DNA from: JBBQLG01 sp038327655
GTDB taxonomy: Bacteria; Bacteroidota; Bacteroidia; Cytophagales; Spirosomataceae
DNA: 64,000 bases
Assembly: GCA_038327655.1 (NCBI GenBank)
Contig: JBBQLG010000010.1
Span: 1-64,000, forward strand
Direction: 5' to 3'
In this document: positions 44,370 to 53,976 of the stretch, piece after piece
How the letters are laid out: each line of letters begins with the position of its first letter
How positions within the stretch are numbered: position 1 is the stretch's first letter
Made by a program: the position numbers and the translations under genes
Notes under the pieces: generated by a model
What the model was told of the DNA's origin: nothing
Seen by the model: the letters and a program-made list of their open reading frames with translations, nothing else
Database searches by the model: none

Positions 44370-45656
44370 ATGATTTTAGACAGAACCCAGCCCCCTCCCT
44401 TCCGGGCCATTCAGACCGTTCAGTTACCCGCCGTCGAAAACCACACCTTAGCCAATGGCGTTCCCTTGCATCTGATCGCCGTACAGCAGCAACCGGTATT
44501 ACGGCTCGAATTAATTATGGAAGCCGGGGCCTGGTACGAAGCCGGGGCCGTAGGTACCGCTTTTTTCGCGTTGAAAATGCTGGCCGAAGGCACCGCCACC
44601 CGGTCGTCGTCTGAAATTAGCGAGGCATTTGACCGCTATGGGGCTTTTCTCGAACTCAGCACCGGACCAGACCGCGCCAGCATGGTCGTCTATTGCCTGA
44701 CCAAACACCTGTCGTCGATTCTGCCCCTCGTGCATGAACTCCTGACGGAACCTACTTTTCCGGAAAAAGAACTGGCCGACCTGCGTAACATCACCGGGCA
44801 AAACCTGCGTGTTAATCTCGAAAAGAACAGCTACCTCGCCGGTGTACAGTTCCGGCAAAGCCTTTTCGGCTCATCGCATCCCTACGGTCGTACACAGCAG
44901 TTGGATGTAGTGGAAAACATGAGCCGGGAGGCCGTGGTTGGCTTCTACGAACGCGTGATTCAAAACCAGCCCTTCCGGATCATATTGGCCGGGCAGGCAT
45001 CCATGACCGAAATAGACCTGATCGACAAAGCGCTGGGTCAGTTGCCGGTGTCCGGGGTACCCCTTTCCCCAACGTATGCGGATCATGTTTTGGTGGCTCC
45101 CATTGACCCGATTCTGGTGGAGAAACCCACCAGCCTGCAATCGTCCATCCGCATGGGCCGCCGGTTGTTCTCCCGGCATCACCCCGATTTCATGAAAACG
45201 CTGGTGATGAACGAAGTCCTGGGCGGTTACTTTGGCTCGCGGCTGATGAAAAACATCCGCGAAGAAAAGGGCTTCACCTACGGCATCTCATCCAACCTGG
45301 CGTCATTTCGGCATATGGGCTACTTCTTGATCGGCACCGACGTCAAGAAAGAGTATACGCAGCAAACACTGGACGAAATCCGCAAGGAAATCGACCGGAT
45401 GCAGACCGAACTGGTGCCCGCCAGCGAACTCGAAACCGTGACTAACTACATGGCTGGTGAGTTCGTCGGATCGCTTAACACCCCGTTCGAGATTGCCGAC
45501 CGGTACAAGGTAATTCTGCTGGATGGCCTGCCCGGCGACTTCCTGACGAACTACGTAGCGAACCTCCGCGCCGTTACGCCCGAAGCCATTCGCGACGCGG
45601 CCAACCAGTACTTACAGGCCGAAGATCTGCTCGAAATAGTGGTTGGCAGCAAATAG
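44370..45656 (+). CDS. M16-family peptidase-like protein lacking the metal site
   Basis: The 428-aa protein has the double alpha/beta roll of M16 peptidases (LANGVPLHLI, then EKGFTYGISSNL in the C-terminal half). Where the zinc motif HxxEH should follow GLAHFLEHM, the sequence reads GTAFFALKML, so this is the non-catalytic half of a processing-peptidase pair. Its usual active partner is not adjacent. The start is the ATG at 44370, after the porV terminator. The role may be in protein processing or as a chaperone-like subunit. Confidence 0.85.
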   Translation: MILDRTQPPPFRAIQTVQLPAVENHTLANGVPLHLIAVQQQPVLRLELIMEAGAWYEAGAVGTAFFALKMLAEGTATRSSSEISEAFDRYGAFLELSTGPDRASMVVYCLTKHLSSILPLVHELLTEPTFPEKELADLRNITGQNLRVNLEKNSYLAGVQFRQSLFGSSHPYGRTQQLDVVENMSREAVVGFYERVIQNQPFRIILAGQASMTEIDLIDKALGQLPVSGVPLSPTYADHVLVAPIDPILVEKPTSLQSSIRMGRRLFSRHHPDFMKTLVMNEVLGGYFGSRLMKNIREEKGFTYGISSNLASFRHMGYFLIGTDVKKEYTQQTLDEIRKEIDRMQTELVPASELETVTNYMAGEFVGSLNTPFEIADRYKVILLDGLPGDFLTNYVANLRAVTPEAIRDAANQYLQAEDLLEIVVGSK

Positions 45657-45713
45657 AATCACCGTTTTGGGAGTAACCAAATGGCATTAAAGCGGGTTTA
45701 ATCACGCAGTGAC

Positions 45714-45742
45714 TTGGTTTACGCCGGAAAGCCGTAATTTTA
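45714..45742 (+). promoter_or_regulatory. plsY: Putative promoter of plsY
   Basis: TTG 45714-45716, an 18-nt spacer, TAATTTTA 45735-45742, one base off the consensus. It lies about 78 nt before the chosen plsY start. Confidence 0.5.
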
Positions 45743-45819
45743 GGGTCGCATTATGCCTCAGTTGTAAATCATCGCGCTCCCATGCCTTCCTTGCCGGCTG
45801 CCTTAGTACCTGCTCATTC

Positions 45820-46470
45820 ATGAATGTACTTCTGATCATAACGACTACGGTCATTGCTTACCTGTTAGGCTCTGTTCCGACAGCCGTCTGGTACGGACAG
45901 GCCTTTTATGGGGTCGATATCCGCAAGCACGGCAGCGGCAACGCGGGCGCAACCAACACCTTCCGAACGCTGGGCAAGCGGGCGGGTACGATTGTGCTGC
46001 TCGTCGACGTACTGAAAGGCTACACAGCCACGATTCTGGCCACGATTCTGGAATACCTGCACGTGATGCCCGCGGAAGACGTAATGGCCTGGAAATTGGT
46101 ATTTGGCTTAGTCGCGGTAATTGGTCATCTGTACCCCGTTTTTGCGGAGTTCAAAGGCGGCAAAGGCGTCGCCACGCTGCTCGGCATGATTCTGGCCATT
46201 CACCCCGAAATGGCGGCTGTCTGCATCGGCATCTTTCTGCTGGTTGTCATTGCCTCGCAGTATGTTTCGCTGGGCTCACTGCTGGCGGCTCTGGCGTTTC
46301 CGGTGCTGCTGTTACTGCAGATATTCGGGGAACGCGAAAGCCCGCTGCTGATCGTATTCGGCTTTGTCGTTTTTCTGATTGTGGCCCTCACGCACCAGAA
46401 AAACATTGGTCGGCTCTGGCGCGGGCAGGAAAGCCGGACCGTACTGTTCGGCCGACGCAAAAAACGATAG
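45820..46470 (+). CDS. plsY: Glycerol-3-phosphate acyltransferase PlsY
   Basis: PlsY transfers an acyl group from acyl phosphate to glycerol 3-phosphate, the first step of phospholipid synthesis. The 216-aa protein has several spans and the conserved loops GSVPTAVWYGQ, KHGSGNAGATNTFRTLG, GHLYPVFAEFKGGKGVAT and a final basic tail. The ATG at 45820 is used; residues further upstream show no family match and lie around the promoter. Confidence 0.94.
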   Translation: MNVLLIITTTVIAYLLGSVPTAVWYGQAFYGVDIRKHGSGNAGATNTFRTLGKRAGTIVLLVDVLKGYTATILATILEYLHVMPAEDVMAWKLVFGLVAVIGHLYPVFAEFKGGKGVATLLGMILAIHPEMAAVCIGIFLLVVIASQYVSLGSLLAALAFPVLLLLQIFGERESPLLIVFGFVVFLIVALTHQKNIGRLWRGQESRTVLFGRRKKR

Positions 46471-46482
46471 ACCACCACAGAA

Positions 46483-46503
46483 CCGGGCCGCGATTGCGGC
46501 CGG
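46483..46503. other. GC-rich hairpin after plsY
   Basis: GGCCGC (46486-46491) pairs with GCGGCC (46496-46501) over GATT, extended by flanking CCGG. No T-run follows, so it could stabilise the mRNA end or be a weak terminator. Confidence 0.45.
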
Positions 46504-46648
46504 ACAACGTGTTCACGTGCATACACGCCCCTGGTTGCGCCAAAGTGCGTAACTTGGGGCGTCTTTAGTTAAGTCAGTCCTTCGTTTCGATCACCGGCAC
46601 AATCGATAAAGCGAAACCCGTCAACCGAAATAATTATTCATTAACAGC

Positions 46649-48013
46649 ATGATAGCCAATTATTTAGAAGCCAATAAGGAGCGGTTTTTGGATGAACTGC
46701 TCGACCTGATCCGAATTCCGTCCGTTTCAGCCGATTCGAAATTCAACGCCGACACGCGCCGGGCGGCCGAGTTTGTCCGCGACCGGTTGCAGGACGCGGG
46801 TCTGGATGCCGTCGAGGTTGTTGAGACGCCCGGCCACCCCATCGTTTACGCCCAAAAACTTATCGACCCTGCCCTGCCAACGGTACTGGTTTATGGTCAC
46901 TACGACGTACAACCGGCCGACCCCTACGAACTCTGGCTGACGCCCCCGTTTGAGCCGACGATCCGCAACGAACGGATTTATGCACGGGGGGCCTGCGACG
47001 ACAAAGGGCAGTTTTACATGCACGTAAAGGCAATCGAAGCCATGATTGCTACGGATACCCTGCCCTGCAACGTCAAAATCATGATCGAAGGCGAAGAGGA
47101 AGTCGGCTCCGATCACCTCGGCGATTTTGTCACGGCCAACCTCGACCGGTTAGCCGCCGACGTAATTTTAGTGTCCGACACCAGCATTATTGCCAACGAC
47201 GTTCCCTCCATCGAAACCGGTTTGCGGGGCTTATCCTATGTAGAAGTAGAAGTAACGGGACCCAACCGCGACCTGCATTCGGGCGTGTACGGCGGGGGCG
47301 TCGAAAATCCGCTCAATGTGCTGTGCCGGATGATTGCCTCGCTGCACGACGAACAGGGCCGGATCACCATTCCCGGTTTTTATGACGATGTGGTAGACCT
47401 GAGCGACGGCGAACGCGCTGAATTAGCCAAAGCACCGTTCGACCTGAACGTTTACAAGGAAGACCTGGGCATTCGGGAGGTGGGCGGTGAAGCCGGTTAC
47501 TCGACCAATGAGCGTACGTCGATTCGCCCAACGCTGGACGTAAACGGCATTTGGGGCGGCTATACCGGCGAAGGTGCCAAAACGGTGTTGCCCTCGAAAG
47601 CCTCTGCCAAAATCAGTATGCGTTTAGTGCCCAACCAGACACCCGACGCCATCACGGCGTTGTTTACCCGGCATTTTACTGCCATAGCCCCACCAACGGT
47701 TTCGGTGAAGGTAACGCCCCACCACGGTGGCCTGCCCTACGTGACGCCGATTGATTCCGTCGAGTTTGAAGCCGCCAGCTTAGCCTTTGAGGAAGCCTGG
47801 GGCAAGAAGCCCATTCCAACGCGGGGGGGCGGCAGCATTCCGACTATGGCTTTGTTTGAGCAGCAGTTAGGCATCAAGTCCATTCTGATGGGATTTGGTC
47901 TGGATACCGACGCCCTGCACTCGCCCAACGAGAGCTACGGTCTGTTCAATTTCTACAAGGGTATCGAAACGATTCCGTACTTCTACAAGCATTACAGCAT
48001 CCTTAAAAAATAA
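46649..48013 (+). CDS. M20-family dipeptidase
   Basis: This 454-aa zinc dipeptidase of the M20 family shows VLVYGHYDVQPAD (metal His and Asp), ARGACDDKGQFYM (bridging Asp), EGEEEVGS (catalytic Glu pair), DLHSGVYGG, and a C-terminal metal His in DALHSPNES. It has no signal peptide, so it probably degrades dipeptides in the cytoplasm. Start at ATG 46649. Confidence 0.92.
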   Translation: MIANYLEANKERFLDELLDLIRIPSVSADSKFNADTRRAAEFVRDRLQDAGLDAVEVVETPGHPIVYAQKLIDPALPTVLVYGHYDVQPADPYELWLTPPFEPTIRNERIYARGACDDKGQFYMHVKAIEAMIATDTLPCNVKIMIEGEEEVGSDHLGDFVTANLDRLAADVILVSDTSIIANDVPSIETGLRGLSYVEVEVTGPNRDLHSGVYGGGVENPLNVLCRMIASLHDEQGRITIPGFYDDVVDLSDGERAELAKAPFDLNVYKEDLGIREVGGEAGYSTNERTSIRPTLDVNGIWGGYTGEGAKTVLPSKASAKISMRLVPNQTPDAITALFTRHFTAIAPPTVSVKVTPHHGGLPYVTPIDSVEFEAASLAFEEAWGKKPIPTRGGGSIPTMALFEQQLGIKSILMGFGLDTDALHSPNESYGLFNFYKGIETIPYFYKHYSILKK

Positions 48014-48020
48014 TTGGTGC

Positions 48021-48064
48021 AGCGGCTCCGGCAGTGGATTGATGATCCCGTAACCGGAGCCGCT
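48021..48064. other. Inverted repeat between the M20 peptidase and DUF1207-like genes
   Basis: AGCGGCTCCGG (48021-48031) and CCGGAGCCGCT (48054-48064) are perfect 11-bp reverse complements over a 22-nt loop. Followed by ACGTTTTAG, it may act as a weak terminator. Confidence 0.6.
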
Positions 48065-48083
48065 ACGTTTTAGTCCATTCATT

Positions 48084-49505
48084 ATGAAGGTTTTGTTTAC
48101 CCTTGGATTACTGGCTGGCTGGCTGTCGGCATCCGCTCAGGTGCCGACCACAACAGCCCCCGCATCCGCCACTACGACACCGGCCACACCAATGGCTCCC
48201 CCGGCACGGGTACTGACTCCGGCCGAAATCCGCCAGAAAGAACGCATCGCGAAGGCGCTCGAAGAGGACCGGAAGCTGCGGGAAGAAATCGCCAAAGCAC
48301 AACGCGAGTACCAGGCCAAACAGGCCAATAAAGAGCGGCAGCGTCGCGAAAGGGAACAGCCCAAACAAACAACCGAAACACCCGCTGCGGTGACGCCCAC
48401 GCCGGTTGTGACAACGGAACCGGCACGGACGAAGCCAGAAAAAAGCAAACCGGCCACGCCTAAAGCAAGCCCTGCTCCCCAATCCGCCGAACCGAAGCCC
48501 GAACAACAGGCAGCAACAGAACCCGCCAAAGCAGACCGCCAGGCCGAACGCGAGCGGGTTCGTCAGCAACAGGCCATGGACCGCGAACGGCAACTCCAAC
48601 AGGAACAAGGCGAACGCGAGGCCCGAAAAGCAACACGGGAAGCCGCGCAGACCAAAGTACGGACGGATAAAGCCGCAACAACAGCAGCAACCGCTCCCAA
48701 CACGGTAACCAAACGACTGCTGACCAACCAGTTTCTGCCCAAAGGTCATTTGTTCGAACCCATCCTGCTCGATCCCCTGGAGGCCCAGACGTACGTCAGC
48801 GTTTTACCGGCGTTTCGGACCGACGGCCGTAATTATCCCGGCTCCATTGTACCCTTCGCTTTTGGTTTTTGCAAACCGTTTTACCGCTGGACCAAATCAC
48901 CCGAACGCGCCAGTGAACTGTCGCTCGATGTGGCTTCATACACGCAGTTTGAAGTGTACCACGACGACGTAAAAAACACCCAGAAACGGCAGCTCATCAA
49001 CACGGATTATAAGTTCAGTGTCATCTACAACCTGCGCCGGGGCCTGAACAACTGGCGGTTCCGGTTTTACCACATCTCTTCGCACCTCGGCGACGACTAC
49101 CTGTTTCGCAACGCCATTCAGGCTTACACGCCGAACTCGGTTAATTACGAACTGATCGATGCCACCTACAGCCGGGTGGTCCGCAATACCCGCTACTACG
49201 GCGGGGTTGGTTTTGTGCTGCGCAAGGCCGAAGAACGTAAACTACTGGCCGGTCATGCGGGTTTTTATTACCGGAGTCCGGCCCCAATGCGGTCGGTACG
49301 GATGGTGGGTGGTCTCGATGCAAAAGTATGGCAGCAAACCGACTTCCGGCCCGGCCTGAAAGGTGCCGTTGGCATCGAAGTGGGCAAAGGGACGAATCCG
49401 CTCACGTTTGTGCTGGAAGGCTACACCGGTTTTCGGCCGAACAGTCAGTACGAAAATCAGCACGTCCGCTGGCTCGGCATTGGCTTGTATTTCAACCCGA
49501 TTTAA
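48084..49505 (+). CDS. DUF1207-like outer-membrane-associated protein with long charged linker
   Basis: The 473-aa protein has a signal peptide (LAGWLSASAQ), an Ala/Pro/Thr stretch, a Lys/Glu/Arg/Gln-rich helical region (about residues 45-205, likely coiled coil with proline breaks), and a C-terminal beta domain from about residue 225. That domain has DPLEAQTYVSVLP, ISSHLGDDYLFRN and a final GLYFNPI typical of a barrel end. It fits DUF1207, a family of unknown function. The long charged linker could span the periplasm. Confidence 0.7.
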   Translation: MKVLFTLGLLAGWLSASAQVPTTTAPASATTTPATPMAPPARVLTPAEIRQKERIAKALEEDRKLREEIAKAQREYQAKQANKERQRREREQPKQTTETPAAVTPTPVVTTEPARTKPEKSKPATPKASPAPQSAEPKPEQQAATEPAKADRQAERERVRQQQAMDRERQLQQEQGEREARKATREAAQTKVRTDKAATTAATAPNTVTKRLLTNQFLPKGHLFEPILLDPLEAQTYVSVLPAFRTDGRNYPGSIVPFAFGFCKPFYRWTKSPERASELSLDVASYTQFEVYHDDVKNTQKRQLINTDYKFSVIYNLRRGLNNWRFRFYHISSHLGDDYLFRNAIQAYTPNSVNYELIDATYSRVVRNTRYYGGVGFVLRKAEERKLLAGHAGFYYRSPAPMRSVRMVGGLDAKVWQQTDFRPGLKGAVGIEVGKGTNPLTFVLEGYTGFRPNSQYENQHVRWLGIGLYFNPI

Positions 49506-49568
49506 CTCGTTTGGTCGTTGACGGCTAACTCGTTTTTAACCGGCACGACCCGCGCAACCAATAGCATT

Positions 49569-50909
49569 ATGGCATTATCTGAACTAACGGCCATTTCCCC
49601 CATCGACGGTCGTTACCGGCGGCAGGTTGAGTCGCTGGCGCCTTATTTTTCCGAGTTCGGGCTGATCCGCTACCGGGTACAGATCGAAATCGAATATTTT
49701 ATTGCGCTCTGCGAGTATCCGTTACCGCAGCTTCAGGCCGTCGATCACGCACTGTTTCCGGCATTGCGCGGATTATACGAGAACCTCACCGAGGCCGACG
49801 CGCTCCGCATCAAGGCGATTGAAGCGACAACCAATCACGACGTAAAAGCGGTCGAATACTTCATCAAAGAAAAACTGATCGATCTCTCCATCGACGCTTA
49901 CCTGGAATTTATTCACTTCGGTCTCACCTCGCAGGACATCAACAACACCGCCATTCCGCTGCTGCTGGGCGATGCCCTGACCAACGAAATTACGCCCCTG
50001 TATCAGCAGGTGTATCAGCGGCTACAGACGCTGGCGCAGCAGTGGCAGGACATTCCGATGCTGGCCCGAACGCATGGCCAACCGGCATCACCCACCCGGT
50101 TGGGTAAAGAACTGATGGTCTTCTGCGAACGCATTGAGAAGCAGCTTCACCTGCTGACAGCTATTCCAAACGCGGCTAAATTTGGGGGAGCGACCGGTAA
50201 TTTCAACGCTCACGCGCTGGCCTATCCCAACATCGACTGGAAACAGTTCGGCGATAAATTTGTGGAGAGTCTTGGTTTGGTCCGCAGTCAGTTTACGACG
50301 CAGATCGAACACTACGACATGATGGCCGCCCAACTCGACGCCTTCAAACGCCTGAATACCATCCTGATCGACCTCGACCGCGACATCTGGACGTACGTGT
50401 CGATGAACTACTTCAAGCAGAAAATCAAGGCAGGCGAAATCGGATCTTCGGCCATGCCGCATAAGGTGAACCCCATTGATTTCGAGAATTCAGAGGGCAA
50501 TCTGGGCATCGCCAACGCCCTGTTCGAGCACTTGTCGGCCAAGCTTCCTGTCTCCCGGCTGCAACGCGACCTGACCGACTCGACCGTGTTGCGTAACCTC
50601 GGCGTTCCGTTTGCGCACTCGGTCATCGCGCTGAAATCACTGCTGAAGGGCTTGGGCAAACTCGAACTAAACGAAGCCGCCCTGCACGCCGACCTCGACG
50701 CGAATTGGGCCGTTGTCGCTGAAGGCATTCAAACCATCCTCCGGCGCGAAGGCTATCCGCAACCCTACGAAGCGCTGAAAGCCCTGACGCGCACCAACGA
50801 GAAAATCACGGAGCAGACCATCCAACAATTCATCGGGGAATTGGACGTGAGCGAAGCCGTAAAAACGGAGTTACGGGCCATTACGCCGTTTAATTACACA
50901 GGTATTTGA
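49569..50909 (+). CDS. purB: Adenylosuccinate lyase
   Basis: PurB cleaves SAICAR and adenylosuccinate to fumarate plus AICAR or AMP in purine synthesis. The 446-aa protein from the ATG at 49569 shows LTAISPIDGRYR, the TSQDINNT loop, MLARTHGQPASPT, and the fumarase/ASL signature SSAMPHKVNPIDFENSEGN. This long form with SPIDGRY is the E. coli-type branch. The TGA stop lies within the left arm of the following palindrome. Confidence 0.96.
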   Translation: MALSELTAISPIDGRYRRQVESLAPYFSEFGLIRYRVQIEIEYFIALCEYPLPQLQAVDHALFPALRGLYENLTEADALRIKAIEATTNHDVKAVEYFIKEKLIDLSIDAYLEFIHFGLTSQDINNTAIPLLLGDALTNEITPLYQQVYQRLQTLAQQWQDIPMLARTHGQPASPTRLGKELMVFCERIEKQLHLLTAIPNAAKFGGATGNFNAHALAYPNIDWKQFGDKFVESLGLVRSQFTTQIEHYDMMAAQLDAFKRLNTILIDLDRDIWTYVSMNYFKQKIKAGEIGSSAMPHKVNPIDFENSEGNLGIANALFEHLSAKLPVSRLQRDLTDSTVLRNLGVPFAHSVIALKSLLKGLGKLELNEAALHADLDANWAVVAEGIQTILRREGYPQPYEALKALTRTNEKITEQTIQQFIGELDVSEAVKTELRAITPFNYTGI

Positions 50910-50953
50910 TCGTGGGTGACACCGGCTTTCAGCCAAGTATCACCCACGATCAA
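50906..50953. other. Perfect 14-bp inverted repeat between purB and carB
   Basis: Bases 50906-50919 and 50940-50953 are perfect reverse complements, with a minor inner hairpin GGCT/AGCC. The genes on both sides converge here, so a bidirectional terminator is likely even though T-runs are short. A second small hairpin CCTCAC/GTGAGG follows near 50960-50980. Confidence 0.7.
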
Positions 50954-51016
50954 CTCTTGTCCTCACGACACTGATGTGAGGCTGTCAGTAGTACTGTCCA
51001 TCAGCATTCCGGGGTA

Positions 51017-53893
51017 TTACCGGCTCATGTACATGTTCCGTTCGCTGTAGACCTGCTGGAAATAGTCGTCGGTCAGGTCGTCGATGAAGTAGATACCCTC
51101 ACCGGTGGATTTCATTTCGGGGCCAAGTTCCTTGTTCACGTTCGGGAACTTGCTGAACGAAAACACCGGAATTTTGATCGCGTAGCCTTCTTTCACCGGC
51201 TTGAAATCGAAGTCCTTCACCTTCGCGCCCAGCATCACCTTCGTCGCGTAATTGACGTACGGCTCCTGGTAGGCTTTGCAGATAAACGGCACCGTCCGGC
51301 TGGCGCGGGGGTTCGCTTCGATCACGTACACCTGCTCGTCTTTGATGGCGAACTGAATGTTAATCAACCCGACGGTGCGCAGGGCCAGGGCGATTTTACG
51401 GGTGTACTCATCAATCTGCCGCAGGACATTCTCACTCAGGTCAAACGTAGGCAGCACCGCGTAGGAATCGCCGGAGTGAATGCCCGCCGGTTCGATGTGC
51501 TCCATAACCCCGATGATGTACACGTCTTCACCGTCGCAGATGGCGTCGGCTTCGGCTTCGATGGCGTTTTCCAGAAAATGATCGAGCAGGATGTTGTTGT
51601 CGGGAATGTCGCTGAGGATTTTCATCACGTGCTGCTCCAGCTCCGTTTCGTTGATGACGATCTTCATGCTTTGCCCACCCAGCACGTAACTCGGCCGCAC
51701 CAGCAAGGGAAAACCCAGTTCCCGTGATAAATCCAGTGCCCCTTCCGATTCGCGAACGGTCCCGAACTTCGGATACGGAATGCCCAGGTCGCGGAGCAAA
51801 CTCGAAAACTGCCCCCGGTCTTCGGCTAAGTCAAGGGCTTCCCAGCTCGTTCCAATGATTTTGATGCCGTACTTGGTCAGTTTCTCGGCCATTTTCAGGG
51901 CCGTCTGTCCACCCAACTGCACAATAACGCCTTCGGGCTGCTCGTGCATGATAATGGCGTGAACGTGCTCCCAGAACACCGGCTCGAAGTAGAGTTTATC
52001 GGCAATGTCGGGATCGGTCGAGACCGTTTCGGGGTTACAGTTAATCATAATCGTTTCGTAACCCATCTCCTTTGCGGCCAGTACGCCGTGTACGCAGGAA
52101 TAATCGAACTCAATGCCCTGCCCGATGCGGTTTGGGCCGGAGCCGAGCACCACAATCTTCTTGCGGTCCGACCGGATGGACTCGTTGCCGGGCAATTCCG
52201 CCACGGGCAGACCGGGTGCGCCTTCCGATGGAGCCGTTGGGCTGTTGAACGTCGAATAGTAGTACGGTGTCCGGGCTTCAAACTCGGCCGCACAGGTATC
52301 CACGCATTTGAATACGCGCCGGATGTTGTGCTGTTGCCGGTACTGATACACTTTGCTTTCTTTCACGCTCAGCAGGTGCGCCAACTGCCGGTCGGCGTAG
52401 CCTTTCTGCTTGGCGGTACGCAACAGCGCGGGCGGCAAGTCCTCCAGATCGTACTGCTGAATTTCTTTTTCCAGCTCGATCAGTTCTTCAATCTGGTACA
52501 GGAACCACGGGTCAATCCGGGTCAGCTTCTGAATCGTGCGGAATGACATGCCCGCTTTAAAGGCATCGTAAATGTGGAACAGCCGGTTCCAGCTTGGGTG
52601 GGCCAGACTATGTTCAAGCACTGCCTGATCGGTCACTTCGCGGCCATCGGCACCAAGGCCATTCCGCCGGATTTCGAGCGACTGACAGGCTTTTTGCAGG
52701 GCTTCCTGAAAGTTCCGGCCAATACCCATCGCTTCGCCCACCGACTTCATCTGCAACCCCAGCGACCGGTCGGCACCCGGAAATTTATCGAAATTCCAGC
52801 GCGGCACTTTAACGATTACGTAGTCGATGGCGGGTTCAAAAAACGCCGACGTGGTGCCGGTAATAGGGTTTTTCAGTTCGTCTAAGTTATAGCCGATGGC
52901 CATTTTAGCGGCAATCTTGGCAATTGGGTATCCCGTTGCTTTCGACGCCAGGGCCGATGACCGGCTCACGCGGGGGTTCACCTCGATCACCACAATCATG
53001 TCGTCAGCAGGATTTACGGCGAACTGAATGTTACAGCCCCCGGCGAAGCTGCCGATGCCTGCCATCACTTTAATGGCCAGATCGCGCATTTTCTGATACA
53101 GCGTATCGGGCAGGGTCATGGCCGGGGCCACCGTAATGGAGTCGCCGGTATGTACCCCCATCGGGTCGAAGTTTTCGATGGAGCAGATGATAATAAAGTT
53201 CCCCGCCCCGTCGCGCAGTAACTCCAACTCATATTCTTTCCAGCCCATGATGCTCTGCTCCACCAGCACTTCATGCACCGGCGACGCGTGCAGACCCGCC
53301 GTGAGGGCTTTGTCGAAATCAGCGGGGTCATTCACAAAACCGCCACCGGTACCGCCTAAGGTATAAGACGGCCGGATAACAAGCGGGAAACCAATTTCCT
53401 GCGCAATCTCTTTGCCTTCCAGAAACGAGCGAGCGGTGCGGCCTTTACAGACGTTGGCGTCTAATTCGATCATTTTAAGCCGAAATTTCTCGCGGTCTTC
53501 CGTTGTCTCGATGGCCCGGATATCGACGCCGATAATTGCGACACCGTACTTAGCCCAGATGCCTGCCTTTTCGCAGTCGATGGCTAAGTTCAGGGCCGTC
53601 TGTCCGCCCATAGTCGGTAAAACGGCGTCGATGGGTTCGCCCATTTCCTGATGTTTTTTCAGGATGGCGACAATCGACTTTTTTTCCAACGGCTGCAGGT
53701 AGACGTAATCCGCTGTCACGGGGTCAGTCATGATCGTAGCCGGGTTGGAGTTAATCAGGGCTATTTTAATGCCTTCTTCGCGGAGCGAACGGGATGCCTG
53801 TGAACCGGCATAATCGAATTCACACGCCTGACCGATTACGATGGGGCCGGAGCCGATGATGAGAACCGTACGGATACTGGTATTTTTGGGCAT
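51017..53893 (-). CDS. carB: Carbamoyl-phosphate synthase large subunit lacking the MGS allosteric domain
   Basis: CarB makes carbamoyl phosphate from bicarbonate, ammonia (from CarA) and two ATP. The 958-aa protein has two homologous ATP-grasp halves, starting VLIIGSGPIVIGQACEFDY and again at VVLGSGPNRIGQGIEFDYS. It stops at GPEMKSTGEGIYFIDD plus about 20 residues, so the C-terminal MGS-like domain that binds UMP, IMP or ornithine in E. coli CarB (1073 aa) is absent. Regulation by those effectors is therefore unlikely in the same form. carA is not adjacent. Confidence 0.95.
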   Translation of the reverse strand: MPKNTSIRTVLIIGSGPIVIGQACEFDYAGSQASRSLREEGIKIALINSNPATIMTDPVTADYVYLQPLEKKSIVAILKKHQEMGEPIDAVLPTMGGQTALNLAIDCEKAGIWAKYGVAIIGVDIRAIETTEDREKFRLKMIELDANVCKGRTARSFLEGKEIAQEIGFPLVIRPSYTLGGTGGGFVNDPADFDKALTAGLHASPVHEVLVEQSIMGWKEYELELLRDGAGNFIIICSIENFDPMGVHTGDSITVAPAMTLPDTLYQKMRDLAIKVMAGIGSFAGGCNIQFAVNPADDMIVVIEVNPRVSRSSALASKATGYPIAKIAAKMAIGYNLDELKNPITGTTSAFFEPAIDYVIVKVPRWNFDKFPGADRSLGLQMKSVGEAMGIGRNFQEALQKACQSLEIRRNGLGADGREVTDQAVLEHSLAHPSWNRLFHIYDAFKAGMSFRTIQKLTRIDPWFLYQIEELIELEKEIQQYDLEDLPPALLRTAKQKGYADRQLAHLLSVKESKVYQYRQQHNIRRVFKCVDTCAAEFEARTPYYYSTFNSPTAPSEGAPGLPVAELPGNESIRSDRKKIVVLGSGPNRIGQGIEFDYSCVHGVLAAKEMGYETIMINCNPETVSTDPDIADKLYFEPVFWEHVHAIIMHEQPEGVIVQLGGQTALKMAEKLTKYGIKIIGTSWEALDLAEDRGQFSSLLRDLGIPYPKFGTVRESEGALDLSRELGFPLLVRPSYVLGGQSMKIVINETELEQHVMKILSDIPDNNILLDHFLENAIEAEADAICDGEDVYIIGVMEHIEPAGIHSGDSYAVLPTFDLSENVLRQIDEYTRKIALALRTVGLINIQFAIKDEQVYVIEANPRASRTVPFICKAYQEPYVNYATKVMLGAKVKDFDFKPVKEGYAIKIPVFSFSKFPNVNKELGPEMKSTGEGIYFIDDLTDDYFQQVYSERNMYMSR

Positions 53894-53919
53894 GGCAGCG
53901 AGGGTGTCAAAAAATCACG

Positions 53920-53927
53920 CAAAGGTA
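53920..53927 (-). promoter_or_regulatory. carB: Putative -7 box for carB
   Basis: Minus-strand TACCTTTG, a perfect -7 match 27 nt before the carB ATG. The -33 region is not convincing. Confidence 0.55.
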
Positions 53928-53976
53928 GAAGATACAAGGGATTTCAGCGTTAATTTTGGGAAAACAGCCTTGGTTT

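Noticed and set aside
48108..48749. Long minus-strand ORFs opposite the DUF1207-like gene
   Set aside because: They are shadows of the low-complexity Ala/Lys/Glu/Gln-rich coding strand; their Gly/Cys/Phe-rich translation is typical of antisense frames.
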